Assembly (NCBI GenBank): GCA_934294965.1
Contig: CAKRAM010000115.1
Location: 1 to 7,326 of the forward strand
From: an uncultured Clostridia bacterium
GTDB taxonomy: Bacteria > Bacillota > Clostridia > Christensenellales > CAG-314
DNA length: 7,326 bases
Direction: 5' to 3'
In this document: piece after piece, positions 1 through 5,988 of the stretch
Layout of the letters: every line of letters starts with the position of its first letter
Position numbering within the stretch: the stretch's first letter is position 1
The notes under the pieces: generated by a model
Told to the model about the DNA's origin: nothing
The model's input: the letters and a program-made list of their open reading frames with translations, nothing else
Database searches by the model: none
Position numbers and translations under genes: made by a program

Positions 1-245
1 CGTTGCCAAAAGTCCAGGGGTAGCATGACGACTTTCAATATTACGGTAAACAACACAACGGTCCAACCGTAGTTGCCTGTGCCAAGCCAATCGTGCATCC
101 AACGCACCAGTTTGCCCACGGCACCCATTTCCGATGCCGAATATTGCAAAAAGCCTACGGTTTTTTGCTGACAGGCAGTAAACAGACACAAGCAAAACAG
201 CATCAACAATACGGTGATGATAGTTGTTTTAATTTTTTTGTTCAT
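1..245 (-). CDS. yidC: YidC/Oxa1 membrane protein insertase, N-terminal part (cut by window edge)
   Basis: YidC inserts and folds membrane proteins in the cytoplasmic membrane, alone or with SecYEG. The first 81 codons are visible, starting at ATG 245; the gene runs off the left edge. A positively charged start (MNKKIK) is followed by a hydrophobic segment and a lipobox-like LFTAC with Cys25, as in Gram-positive YidC lipoproteins. Residue -3 of the lipobox is Phe, which is acceptable but not ideal. From about residue 56 the N-Y-G-W-T-V-V-L-F-T pattern and V-V-M-L-P-L match the start of the conserved YidC core. A GGAG ribosome binding site lies 5-6 nt upstream. It is the fourth gene of the rpmH cluster, 30 nt after yidD. 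Family identity is secure from motif plus context; the conserved core beyond residue 81 is not visible. Confidence 0.93.
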   Translation of the reverse strand, partial: MNKKIKTTIITVLLMLFCLCLFTACQQKTVGFLQYSASEMGAVGKLVRWMHDWLGTGNYGWTVVLFTVILKVVMLPLDFWQ

Positions 246-275
246 TGTTGCTCCAACACAAAATCTCAACCGAGT

Positions 276-521
276 TTACACGTGCCACTTCATATTTCCG
301 CGAAGATTTTTGGGAACGGGATCGAATCCGCCTTTGCCCCATGGTCCGCACCTTAGCAAACGTTTTAGGGTTAGCCAACTGCCTGCAAAAAAGCCGTGCT
401 TGTAGTACGCCTCCATGGAATACACCGAACAACTCGGCGTAAAAATGCAGGTTTTGCGTCCTTTCCATTTGGACAAGGTTGCTTTGTAGAGTTTGAGCAT
501 GGCAATAGCAACGTACTTCAT
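276..521 (-). CDS. yidD: Membrane protein insertion efficiency factor YidD
   Basis: This small membrane-associated protein of 81 residues helps YidC-dependent insertion; its detailed mechanism is not known. The family signature is complete: an amphipathic N-terminal helix (residues 1-17), then C-I-F-T-P-S-C-S-V-Y (25-34, usually CRFxPTCSxY), and R-C-G-P-W-G-K-G-G-F-D-P-V-P (57-70, usually RCHPWHPGGxDPVP). The expected His after Arg-Cys is Gly here, a mild deviation. The reading frame stays open further upstream, but the start was set at ATG 521 because it matches the family N-terminus and overlaps the rnpA stop as ATGA. That 4-base overlap suggests translational coupling. An AGGG stretch inside the end of rnpA may act as a ribosome binding site. 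Confidence 0.93.
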   Translation of the reverse strand: MKYVAIAMLKLYKATLSKWKGRKTCIFTPSCSVYSMEAYYKHGFFAGSWLTLKRLLRCGPWGKGGFDPVPKNLRGNMKWHV

Positions 522-853
522 TGCAAAAGCCCTGCCCTTTTTAGCAATTTTCCGATAGAGTCCACAATTTCCGAGTATTGACACGTCGGAGTTTCGCGGG
601 GGATAATAACCACGTTGTAGCCACAAGTTACGTCAGCGGCATAAACCGAGGTTGCCGCCTTCATTTGTCGCCTTATGCGATTGCGCGTTACCGCGTGGCC
701 GAATTTTTTGCCGACCGAAAAACCGAAACGCGTTTGCTTGTCCTGCCCCGAAGGGCAGTACAACAAAATGAATCGCCTATCGGCGACGCTTTTGGCATGT
801 TTGTAAACATAGTTGTATTGGTAATTTTTTTTAAGTCTGTATATAGACTTCAA
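518..853 (-). CDS. rnpA: Ribonuclease P protein component
   Basis: This is the protein subunit (C5-like, 111 residues, normal length) of RNase P, which removes the 5' leader of pre-tRNAs together with the catalytic RNA. The N-terminus (Y-R-L-K-K-N) matches Bacillota RnpA. The central RNR helix is clear: G-K-K (48-50), A-V-x-R-N-R-I-R-R (54-62). The start is a TTG at 853, chosen because it places R-L-K-K at residues 6-9 as in the family, and a GAGG ribosome binding site sits 6 nt upstream. There is no ATG nearby, and earlier codons would run into rpmH. The start lies 12 nt after the rpmH stop, and the 3' end overlaps yidD by 4 nt. The catalytic rnpB RNA gene is not in this window. Confidence 0.96.
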   Translation of the reverse strand: MKSIYRLKKNYQYNYVYKHAKSVADRRFILLYCPSGQDKQTRFGFSVGKKFGHAVTRNRIRRQMKAATSVYAADVTCGYNVVIIPRETPTCQYSEIVDSIGKLLKRAGLLQ

Positions 854-865
854 CTTGCGCCTCTG

Positions 866-1000
866 TTATGCGGAAAGGCTGTGGCGACCCTTGTTTCTGC
901 GTCTTGCAAGCGTTCTGCGACCGCCGGTGGTTTTCATTCTGGCTCTGAAACCGTGAACTTTGCTTCTTTGTCTTTTCTTGGGTTGGTAGGTTCTTTTCAT
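866..1000 (-). CDS. rpmH: 50S ribosomal protein L34
   Basis: L34 is a small, very basic protein of the large ribosomal subunit. All 44 residues are present, the usual bacterial length. It begins M-K-R-T-Y-Q-P-K-K-R and continues with K-V-H-G-F-R-A-R-M-K-T-T-G-G-R-R, the invariant L34 core, followed by an Arg/Lys-rich tail. ATG 1000 was chosen over the longer open frame because it gives the exact family N-terminus and is preceded by a strong AAGGAGAG ribosome binding site (1003-1012). It is first in the cluster with rnpA, yidD and yidC. The 5' leader is about 104 nt from the predicted start site and contains two small hairpins. Confidence 0.98.
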   Translation of the reverse strand: MKRTYQPKKRQRSKVHGFRARMKTTGGRRTLARRRNKGRHSLSA

Positions 1001-1018
1001 AATACTCTCCTTATTCAT

Positions 1019-1068
1019 CGTGCAAAAGCACGTAGCAATTATTTGTATCGGCACCGTTACGCAGCCGA
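1019..1068 (-). promoter_or_regulatory. Structured 5' leader of rpmH (two hairpins)
   Basis: Two perfect short stems lie in the untranslated leader. One pairs 1064-1068 with 1048-1052 (GCCGA/TCGGC, 11-nt loop). The other pairs 1028-1032 with 1019-1023 (CGTGC/GCACG, 4-nt loop) and ends 7 nt upstream of the Shine-Dalgarno sequence. Neither has a U-tract, so they are not terminators. They could influence rpmH translation or mRNA stability; no known r-protein leader motif was recognised. Confidence 0.3.
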
Positions 1069-1110
1069 AAATATCGCTTGCGTACAATAAACCACTATAC
1101 ATACTTGTTT

Positions 1111-1139
1111 ATTGTAGCAAACACAAAGAAATAAGTCAA
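1111..1139 (-). promoter_or_regulatory. Sigma-A promoter of the rpmH-rnpA-yidD-yidC operon
   Basis: On the minus strand the -35 TTGACT (1134-1139) and the -10 TACAAT (1111-1116) are separated by exactly 17 nt, each one base from consensus. The predicted start site is near 1104. The high match fits strong, growth-rate-linked expression of a ribosomal protein operon. Confidence 0.88.
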
Positions 1140-1189
1140 GAAATATTTGGCCGTAGCCGAAACATTCTTGCCCCTATTTGCCGCATGAA

Positions 1190-1234
1190 TTGCAAAAATT
1201 TGAACGTTGTTTGCATTTGCGTGCATTTTTGCAA
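1190..1234. repeat. Perfect 10-bp inverted repeat between divergent promoters
   Basis: TTGCAAAAAT (1190-1199) and ATTTTTGCAA (1225-1234) are exact reverse complements separated by 25 nt. Inside and overlapping the right arm, TGCATTT occurs twice, at 1212 and 1222, 10 nt apart. The element lies between the rpmH promoter and the deoD promoter, so it could be an operator, but TTGCAAAA-like strings are common in this genome and the match may reflect base composition. Confidence 0.4.
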
Positions 1235-1271
1235 GCGACAACGAGGCAATCGGCGGCAACGACTTTTGCCA

Positions 1272-1300
1272 TTGACAAACGCCAAGCGGTATAATATAAT
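1272..1300 (+). promoter_or_regulatory. Consensus sigma-A promoter of deoD
   Basis: The -35 TTGACA (1272-1277) and -10 TATAAT (1295-1300) both match consensus perfectly with a 17-nt spacer. A second TATAAT overlaps at 1290-1295, but its spacing of 12 nt is too short. The predicted start site is near 1307, giving a leader of about 69 nt. Confidence 0.92.
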
Positions 1301-1310
1301 AAATCCAACA

Positions 1311-1360
1311 GGCAAGCGGCTGCGTGCTGCAAAGGCAAAACGCAAAAACTTTTGCTTGCC
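1311..1360 (+). promoter_or_regulatory. Structured deoD leader with alternative pairings
   Basis: GGCAAGC (1311-1317) can pair with GCTTGCC (1354-1360), enclosing TGCGT (1321-1325) paired with ACGCA (1340-1344). A competing local hairpin pairs GCAAAA (1342-1347) with TTTTGC (1350-1355), using bases from both other stems. The outer stem ends 2 nt before the AAGGAGA ribosome binding site (1363-1369). The two folds exclude each other, as in a translational switch. It does not match a purine or preQ1 riboswitch that I recognise. Confidence 0.28.
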
Positions 1361-1375
1361 GCAAGGAGATTTGTT

Positions 1376-2089
1376 ATGGCAATACCCACACCTCACATTT
1401 CGGCTAAACTTGGCGATTTTGCCCCCACCGTTCTGATGCCCGGAGATCCGCTCCGCGCAAAATACATTGCAGAACACTACTTGGAAAACCCCGTTTTGGT
1501 AAACAACGTGCGCGGCGTTCAAGGGTATACCGGCACATACAAGGGAAAACGCATTTCCGTTATGGCAAGCGGAATGGGAATCCCCTCGATCGGTATTTAC
1601 AGTTACGAACTATATAACTTCTACGGCGTGGAAAACATCATTCGCATTGGCTCTGCCGGCGCAATCCACCCCGATTTGAAACTTCGCAACCTTGTTTTTG
1701 CTCAAGGCGCATGCACCAACAGCAACTACGCACACCAATTCGGCATGCCCGGCACCATTGCCCCCATTTGCAGTTACGAACTTTTGGAAAAAGCCGTTGC
1801 CAAAGCAAAGGAACTTGGCTACGTTTACAAAGTGGGCAACATCCTTTCCAGCGACACCTTCTACGACGACGGAGCAGGCAGCGTCGTTTGGGGAAAAATG
1901 GGCGTTTTGGCAGTGGAAATGGAATCCGCCGCACTTTACCTTAATGCCGCTCGCGCAAACAAAAAGGCATTGTGCGTTTGCACCATATCCGACCACCTTC
2001 TCACCGGCGAAGAACTTTCCTCCGAGGACAGACAAAATTCCTTCCACGAAATGATGACGTTGGCGTTGGAAATCGGCACGGATTACTGA
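1376..2089 (+). CDS. deoD: Purine nucleoside phosphorylase, DeoD type
   Basis: This cytosolic enzyme of purine salvage splits purine (deoxy)ribonucleosides with phosphate into the base and (deoxy)ribose 1-phosphate. The 237 residues match the usual length of the hexameric low-molecular-weight class. Family markers in order: T-P-H-I-S-A (5-10, with the subunit-bridging His7), M-P-G-D-P-L-R-A-K-Y-I-A (21-32, phosphate site Gly23 and Arg27), N-N-V-R-G (43-47), G-M-G-I-P-S (66-71), R-I-G-S-A-G (90-95), V-E-M-E-S-A-A (180-186, sugar and base binding), and T-I-S-D-H (203-207) with the catalytic Asp206. The start at ATG 1376 fits the family N-terminus and follows AAGGAGA by 7 nt; the frame is open 8 codons further up but has no ribosome binding site there. 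The gene is monocistronic, with a consensus promoter and a downstream terminator. Confidence 0.97.
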   Translation: MAIPTPHISAKLGDFAPTVLMPGDPLRAKYIAEHYLENPVLVNNVRGVQGYTGTYKGKRISVMASGMGIPSIGIYSYELYNFYGVENIIRIGSAGAIHPDLKLRNLVFAQGACTNSNYAHQFGMPGTIAPICSYELLEKAVAKAKELGYVYKVGNILSSDTFYDDGAGSVVWGKMGVLAVEMESAALYLNAARANKKALCVCTISDHLLTGEELSSEDRQNSFHEMMTLALEIGTDY

Positions 2090-2282
2090 TATTGTCAAAA
2101 TCTGCAAAGACCGCTTGCTGCTAAATTTGCCGCAAAGTCGCCGTAAAATACGTTTCACTCCGCTTTTGCGCCTTGACTGCATACGTTCCGACGTAGAGGC
2201 ACGTTGCCAAGCGCTCGGCAAAGCGATATTTGTAGCCACACAAGGCAAACTTTTGCAAAAATCGACAACTTTACACAAAACC
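2090..2282. other. Intergenic stretch between convergent deoD and gltX; no gene seen
   Basis: No credible coding sequence was found; the open frames here run straight through the terminator. An imperfect inverted structure is centred on the small perfect hairpin CGTA-AAA-TACG (2142-2152), flanked by CGCAAA (2131-2136) pairing with TTTGCG (2165-2170). This looks like a degenerate dispersed repeat or leftover terminator, but there is no second copy in the window to support that. Confidence 0.35.
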
Positions 2283-2320
2283 AAAAACAGTCGCAAGGAG
2301 TTAACCTGCGACTGTTTTTT
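2283..2320. terminator. Bidirectional rho-independent terminator between deoD and gltX
   Basis: A perfect 13-bp stem pairs 2283-2295 with 2307-2319 around an 11-nt loop. The GC-rich part is CAGTCGCA/TGCGACTG. The plus strand ends in six T (2315-2320), and the minus strand ends in five T from the A-run at 2283-2287. It therefore can end deoD transcripts from the left and radC-gltX transcripts from the right; the gltX stop codon is only about 6 nt away. Confidence 0.93.
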
Positions 2321-2325
2321 CTTGT

Positions 2326-3759
2326 TCAGTTCAATGCCGATATTGCCAAATCCAAACGACGAATAGTTTCCTCTTTGCCCAAAATTTCGGCAACTTCGCT
2401 TGCTCCGCCCGGAGTGGCGGCAAGTCCCGTAAGCGCAACGCGCGCAGGCCAAAGCACTTTGCCGTTTTTGATGCCGAGTTTTTGCGCAAGCGCAACAAGC
2501 GCCTGATACAAATGTTCGTTATCCCACGTTTCCACGTCAGCAAGCGTGCTTTTTACGTGAGGCAAAACTTCTTTTGCCGTTTGTGCGTCGGTTTTTTGCT
2601 TTTGGTTGAAGTACAACTCGCTGTCGAACGGACCGTATTCCGCCAAGAAGCGCAATTTCTCTTCCATTTCGGCAAACGTTTCTATGCGGCTTTGGATAAG
2701 TTTGCAAACAAGCGCTTTGTCAAAATCTTTAAGATAGCATTTTTCTATCCAAGGCGTTGCGTAGGCGGAAAAATCTTCCGAGGACATGTCCTTGATGTAC
2801 AAACTGTTGAGCCAAGCAAGTTTAACCGGATCGAAAATAGACGGGCTTTTGTTTATGCCTGCGATATCGAATTTTTGCTTCAATTCCTCAAAGGACATTT
2901 TTTCGCTGTCGTCCTTTGGCGACCATCCCAAAAGCGCAATGTAGTTGACGATGGCGTCCTTCAAAAATCCTTTCGCGATAAGGTCCTCATAACTGGCGTC
3001 GCCGTTACGTTTGGAAAGTTTGTGTTGCGCGTCCTTCATGATGGGCGGCATGTGGATGTACATCGGGCGTTCCCATCCGAACGCGTCGTAAAGAAGATTG
3101 TACTTGGGCGTGCTGGAAAGATATTCGATTCCGCGCATTACGCAGTTGATTGCCATAAGGTGGTCGTCGATGACGTTGGCAAAGTTGTAGGTCGGCATTC
3201 CGTCCGACTTGATGAGGATTTGGTCTTCCAACTCGCTGTTATCGATTGTAATTTCTCCGTAGACGGCGTCGACGTAGGTCGTGCTGCCTTCGGTGGGCAT
3301 ATTTTGACGGATTACGTACGGCTCGCCGGCGGCAAGTCTGCGTTCCACTTCTTCTTTGGGCAAATGCAAGCAGTGTTTATCGTAGCGGCGCGCACCGTTT
3401 ACGTCCGGCAAACTTGCCAAACGTTCTTCCGAGCAAAAACAATAGTACGCGTGTCCGCTTTCCACAAGTTGCTTGGCATACGCAAGGTATTCGTCCTTGC
3501 GCTCGCTTTGAATGTACGGACCGTAGTCGCCTCCCACGTCCGGACCTTCGTCGTACATAATGCCAGTTTCACGCAGCGTGCGATAAATGATTTCCACCGC
3601 GCCCTCGACGTATCTGGTGCGATCGGTGTCTTCTATGCGCAAAATAAGTTTACCGTTGTTCTTTTTTGCATACAAGTAACTGTAAAGGGCGGTTCTAAGC
3701 CCGCCTATGTGCAAATATCCCGTCGGGCTGGGAGCAAATCTTGTGCGTAATTCTTTCAT
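2326..3759 (-). CDS. gltX: Glutamyl-tRNA synthetase (glutamate--tRNA ligase)
   Basis: This class I aminoacyl-tRNA synthetase charges tRNA-Glu with glutamate using ATP. In organisms lacking GlnRS it may also charge tRNA-Gln; the sequence alone does not decide this. It has 477 residues, a normal length. The Rossmann catalytic domain opens with R-F-A-P-S-P-T-G-Y-L-H-I-G-G (7-20, the HIGH motif), then R-I-E-D-T-D (41-46). A C-x-C...C-x-H zinc-site pattern is intact at Cys107, Cys109, Cys130 and His132. K-L-S-K-R (247-251) is the KMSKS loop. The C-terminal helical anticodon-binding domain ends with a typical W-P-A-R-V-A-L-T-G segment (437-445). ATG 3759 matches the family start. Its GAGG ribosome binding site overlaps the end of radC, whose stop lies 2 nt upstream, so the two genes are probably cotranscribed and coupled. 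Confidence 0.97.
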   Translation of the reverse strand: MKELRTRFAPSPTGYLHIGGLRTALYSYLYAKKNNGKLILRIEDTDRTRYVEGAVEIIYRTLRETGIMYDEGPDVGGDYGPYIQSERKDEYLAYAKQLVESGHAYYCFCSEERLASLPDVNGARRYDKHCLHLPKEEVERRLAAGEPYVIRQNMPTEGSTTYVDAVYGEITIDNSELEDQILIKSDGMPTYNFANVIDDHLMAINCVMRGIEYLSSTPKYNLLYDAFGWERPMYIHMPPIMKDAQHKLSKRNGDASYEDLIAKGFLKDAIVNYIALLGWSPKDDSEKMSFEELKQKFDIAGINKSPSIFDPVKLAWLNSLYIKDMSSEDFSAYATPWIEKCYLKDFDKALVCKLIQSRIETFAEMEEKLRFLAEYGPFDSELYFNQKQKTDAQTAKEVLPHVKSTLADVETWDNEHLYQALVALAQKLGIKNGKVLWPARVALTGLAATPGGASEVAEILGKEETIRRLDLAISALN

Positions 3760-3761
3760 AT

Positions 3762-4484
3762 TTACCTCTGTTTGACAGTTGATATTCTTTGATATTCGTT
3801 TTGAATTTGTGCAAGTTTGCCGCTTTCGCGATAACTGTACACGTTGCCGTCGTCGGTGAAGATGGCGTGTTCGGCAAAAACGACGTCCACCCCGCACAAG
3901 GCAAGGCAAAGTTGATTTGTGAAAACATCGTCGGCTTGGCTGGGATCCGGCAATCCGTTTATGTGAGTGTGACACAAGACAACCGCCGCCGCATTTGTGC
4001 GCATTGCCGTTGCGACGATGTTTTTGACCTCCACGTTTACGCGGTCAATTTGTCCGGAATTGAACTCCTCAACCAAAATGGCATTGGAAGAAAAATTCAA
4101 ATACACCACAATTGCCCGTTCCGTTCCGCTGAAAGCCAAAAGCGACTTGGCGTACTCCAACGCTTGCGACACGCCCTGAATTTTGCTGACTTCCTTTGCG
4201 GATAAAACGTAGCGCCGCCAAGTTTCCTTTACCACGGCAATGTAGCACGCGGTAACCTCGGATATGCCCTCCACAGTCATGAGTTGTTGCGGAGAGGCGT
4301 TCATCACGTTGGCAAAACTGCCGAATTTGTGCAGCAATTTGTGCGCCAATTTGTTTGTATCCTTGCGAGGTATCGTTTGGTAGAGCAACATTTCCAAAAC
4401 CTCGTGGTCCTGAAAACCATCCAATCCGTCTTTTAGCAATCTTTCTCTCATACGATCGCGGTGACCGCAGTTTTCGTTACTCAT
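3762..4484 (-). CDS. radC: RadC/JAB-domain (MPN+) protein
   Basis: This is a RadC-family protein of 240 residues. The historical DNA-repair label is not supported for the family and its substrate is unknown. The N-terminal UPF0758-type region reads G-H-R-D-R (7-11) and H-E-V-L-E-M-L-L-Y (27-35), then I-P-R-K-D-T-N (38-44). A helix-hairpin-helix follows at about 63-83 (V-E-G-I-S-E-V). The JAMM metal site is complete: Glu139 or Glu140, His172-x-His174, Ser182 and Asp185. The linker after H-x-H is I-N-G where most homologues have P-S-G. ATG 4484 was chosen because family proteins begin just before G-H-R; the nearest AAAGG is 13 nt away, so initiation may be weak. The open frame continues to 4679, but that part overlaps the divergent peptidase and is not family-like. 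It is the promoter-proximal partner of gltX. Confidence 0.9.
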   Translation of the reverse strand: MSNENCGHRDRMRERLLKDGLDGFQDHEVLEMLLYQTIPRKDTNKLAHKLLHKFGSFANVMNASPQQLMTVEGISEVTACYIAVVKETWRRYVLSAKEVSKIQGVSQALEYAKSLLAFSGTERAIVVYLNFSSNAILVEEFNSGQIDRVNVEVKNIVATAMRTNAAAVVLCHTHINGLPDPSQADDVFTNQLCLALCGVDVVFAEHAIFTDDGNVYSYRESGKLAQIQNEYQRISTVKQR

Positions 4485-4558
4485 CGGCGTTTTGCAACCT
4501 TTCGCAACACATAACGCCGCAGCGGCAAAACGTCGCGAAAGTATTCCTTTTATAAATT

Positions 4559-4587
4559 TGTATAGATATAATAGCACATTATCGCAA
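4559..4587 (-). promoter_or_regulatory. Candidate promoter for radC-gltX
   Basis: Minus-strand TTGCGA (4582-4587) and TATACA (4559-4564) are spaced by 17 nt; each box matches consensus at 4 of 6 positions. The start site would be near 4552, leaving a leader of about 68 nt, too short for a T-box. It overlaps the candidate promoter of the divergent peptidase gene. The region is AT-rich, so chance matches are likely. Confidence 0.35.
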
Positions 4588-4600
4588 TTTTGTGTATAAT
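4567..4600 (+). promoter_or_regulatory. Candidate -10 elements for the dipeptidase gene
   Basis: Two perfect TATAAT boxes lie on the plus strand at 4567-4572 and 4595-4600, the latter 35 nt before the start codon. Neither has a good -35 box: the best hexamers at 16-18 nt spacing match only 2-3 of 6 bases. The second is the better placed. A regulated promoter relying on an activator, or simply a weak one, is possible. Confidence 0.4.
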
Positions 4601-4635
4601 ATACGTATAAAAAATCCTTATTATCGAGGTGTCGT

Positions 4636-5988
4636 ATGAAAAACGCAAAACAAATTCTTGCAAACGATTTGGAAAACATGGTTTCCGTTTTGCAAAAAGT
4701 AATATCTTTCCGTTCGGAAAAAGGAGAGGCCGCTCAAGGCGCACCTTTCGGAACGGAAATCAAGTCTTGTTTGGACTATGTGTTGAACAAAGCAACCGAA
4801 TTCGGTTTTGTTTCCACAAACGTAGACGGTTACGCAGGGCAGGTGGACTTCCCCGGAACAGGCGACGAAGTTTTGGGTATTTTGGGACACTTGGACGTCG
4901 TTCCCGCAATCGATTCGGAATGGAAATATCCGCCGTATGCAGGCGTTGTTTCCGACGGAAAACTGTGGGGGCGTGGAACAACCGACGACAAAGGTCCGAT
5001 GATTGCCTGCCTGTTTGCGGCAAAGGCTCTACACGACGCGGGTTTTAAGCCGTCCAAAACGGTACGCTTTATTTTCGGCTGCGACGAAGAATCCGGTATG
5101 GAATGCGTGGAACACTACTTCCAAAAAATGCCTTATCCCACGTTGTCCTTTTCGCCGGACGGAGATTTTCCCGTAATCAACCGTGAAAAAGGCATTTACC
5201 AATTTGACGTTGTTTGCGGAAAACTACCGAACGGCGTAAGCATTTCGGCAGGAACGCGCGCCAACGTTGTACCCTCTGCCTGCGTTGCCACGGCGGATAT
5301 GGACGTTTTGGACGTAATATCCAAAACACGTGCCGACGAATTGGGCGTATCGGTAAAAATCGTCGACGAAAGAGTTCAACTATCGGCAGTCGGCAAAGCC
5401 GCTCACGGAAGCACTCCCGACGAAGGCATAAACGCGGCTCATCCCGTTTTGAAGTTACTTGCCGAAGCCTATCCGCAAAATGCCACGTTGAACTTTGTTG
5501 CAAACAAAATAATCGGCACGGACGGCGCAAATTGGGGCATTTGCCTTTGCGACGAAGCCAGCGGCAAACTGACTTGCAATTTGGGAGTACTTTCCACAAG
5601 CGACGACGGCGTACTTACCGCAACCGTGGATATTCGCTTCCCCGTCAGTTACAACTGCAACTTTATGCACGATTTGTTGGTAAAAAACACTCCTGCGGAA
5701 TTTGAGGTCGTGCCGGGACACGTAAGCGAGCCTCTTTTCGTACCTTCGGACAGCGATTTGGTAACGTCCCTTATGGACGTCTACAACACCGCAACCGGAT
5801 TACACGCCGAACCCATTGCAATCGGCGGAGGAACGTACAGCCGCTGCCTGCCCAACTGCGTTGCATTCGGTCCGGAATTTCCCGGGGCAGAACAAACGAT
5901 ACACATGCCCAACGAGTACATAGATTTGGAAAACCTAAAACTTATGTCCCAAATCTACTTGGATGCAATTTACGCATTGGCAAAATAA
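4636..5988 (+). CDS. M20 family metallodipeptidase (Sapep/PepV type)
   Basis: This is a cytosolic di-metal (Zn or Mn) aminopeptidase-type dipeptidase of 450 residues, the usual size for PepV/Sapep proteins, which cleave short peptides in amino acid nutrition. Metal and catalytic residues by motif: G-H-L-D-V-V-P (84-90; ligand His85, catalytic Asp87), G-R-G-T-T-D-D-K-G-P (112-121; bridging Asp118), D-E-E-S-G (150-154; general base Glu151, ligand Glu152), S-P-D-G-D-F-P (173-179; ligand Asp175), and T-I-H-M-P-N-E (421-427; ligand His423). The lid domain inserted at roughly 180-370 carries G-K-A-A-H-G-S-T-P (253-261) with His257, which completes the active site. ATG 4636 follows GAGG by 6 nt. It is divergent from radC and apparently monocistronic. 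Exact peptide specificity cannot be read from the sequence; pepV would be the nearest symbol. Confidence 0.95.
   Translation: MKNAKQILANDLENMVSVLQKVISFRSEKGEAAQGAPFGTEIKSCLDYVLNKATEFGFVSTNVDGYAGQVDFPGTGDEVLGILGHLDVVPAIDSEWKYPPYAGVVSDGKLWGRGTTDDKGPMIACLFAAKALHDAGFKPSKTVRFIFGCDEESGMECVEHYFQKMPYPTLSFSPDGDFPVINREKGIYQFDVVCGKLPNGVSISAGTRANVVPSACVATADMDVLDVISKTRADELGVSVKIVDERVQLSAVGKAAHGSTPDEGINAAHPVLKLLAEAYPQNATLNFVANKIIGTDGANWGICLCDEASGKLTCNLGVLSTSDDGVLTATVDIRFPVSYNCNFMHDLLVKNTPAEFEVVPGHVSEPLFVPSDSDLVTSLMDVYNTATGLHAEPIAIGGGTYSRCLPNCVAFGPEFPGAEQTIHMPNEYIDLENLKLMSQIYLDAIYALAK

Noticed and set aside
2270..2277. TTTACACA resembling a DnaA box
   Set aside because: It is a single site with two mismatches to TTATNCACA, outside any AT-rich box cluster, so it gives no evidence for an origin.
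2115..2366. Plus-strand frame of 83 codons downstream of deoD
   Set aside because: It crosses the perfect terminator hairpin and lacks a ribosome binding site; its C-terminal part is just the translated stem and T-run.
1610..2452. Minus-strand open frame of 280 codons across deoD and the terminator
   Set aside because: It is antisense to deoD, runs through the deoD/gltX terminator and into gltX, and shows no motif or ribosome binding site.
2622..2628. Perfect Spo0A box TGTCGAA
   Set aside because: It lies inside the gltX coding sequence, and about one 7-mer match is expected by chance in a window of this size on both strands.
2482..3750. Plus-strand open frame of 422 codons antisense to gltX
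   Set aside because: It lies wholly opposite the well-supported gltX gene, has no family features, and is a composition-driven shadow of the sense codons.
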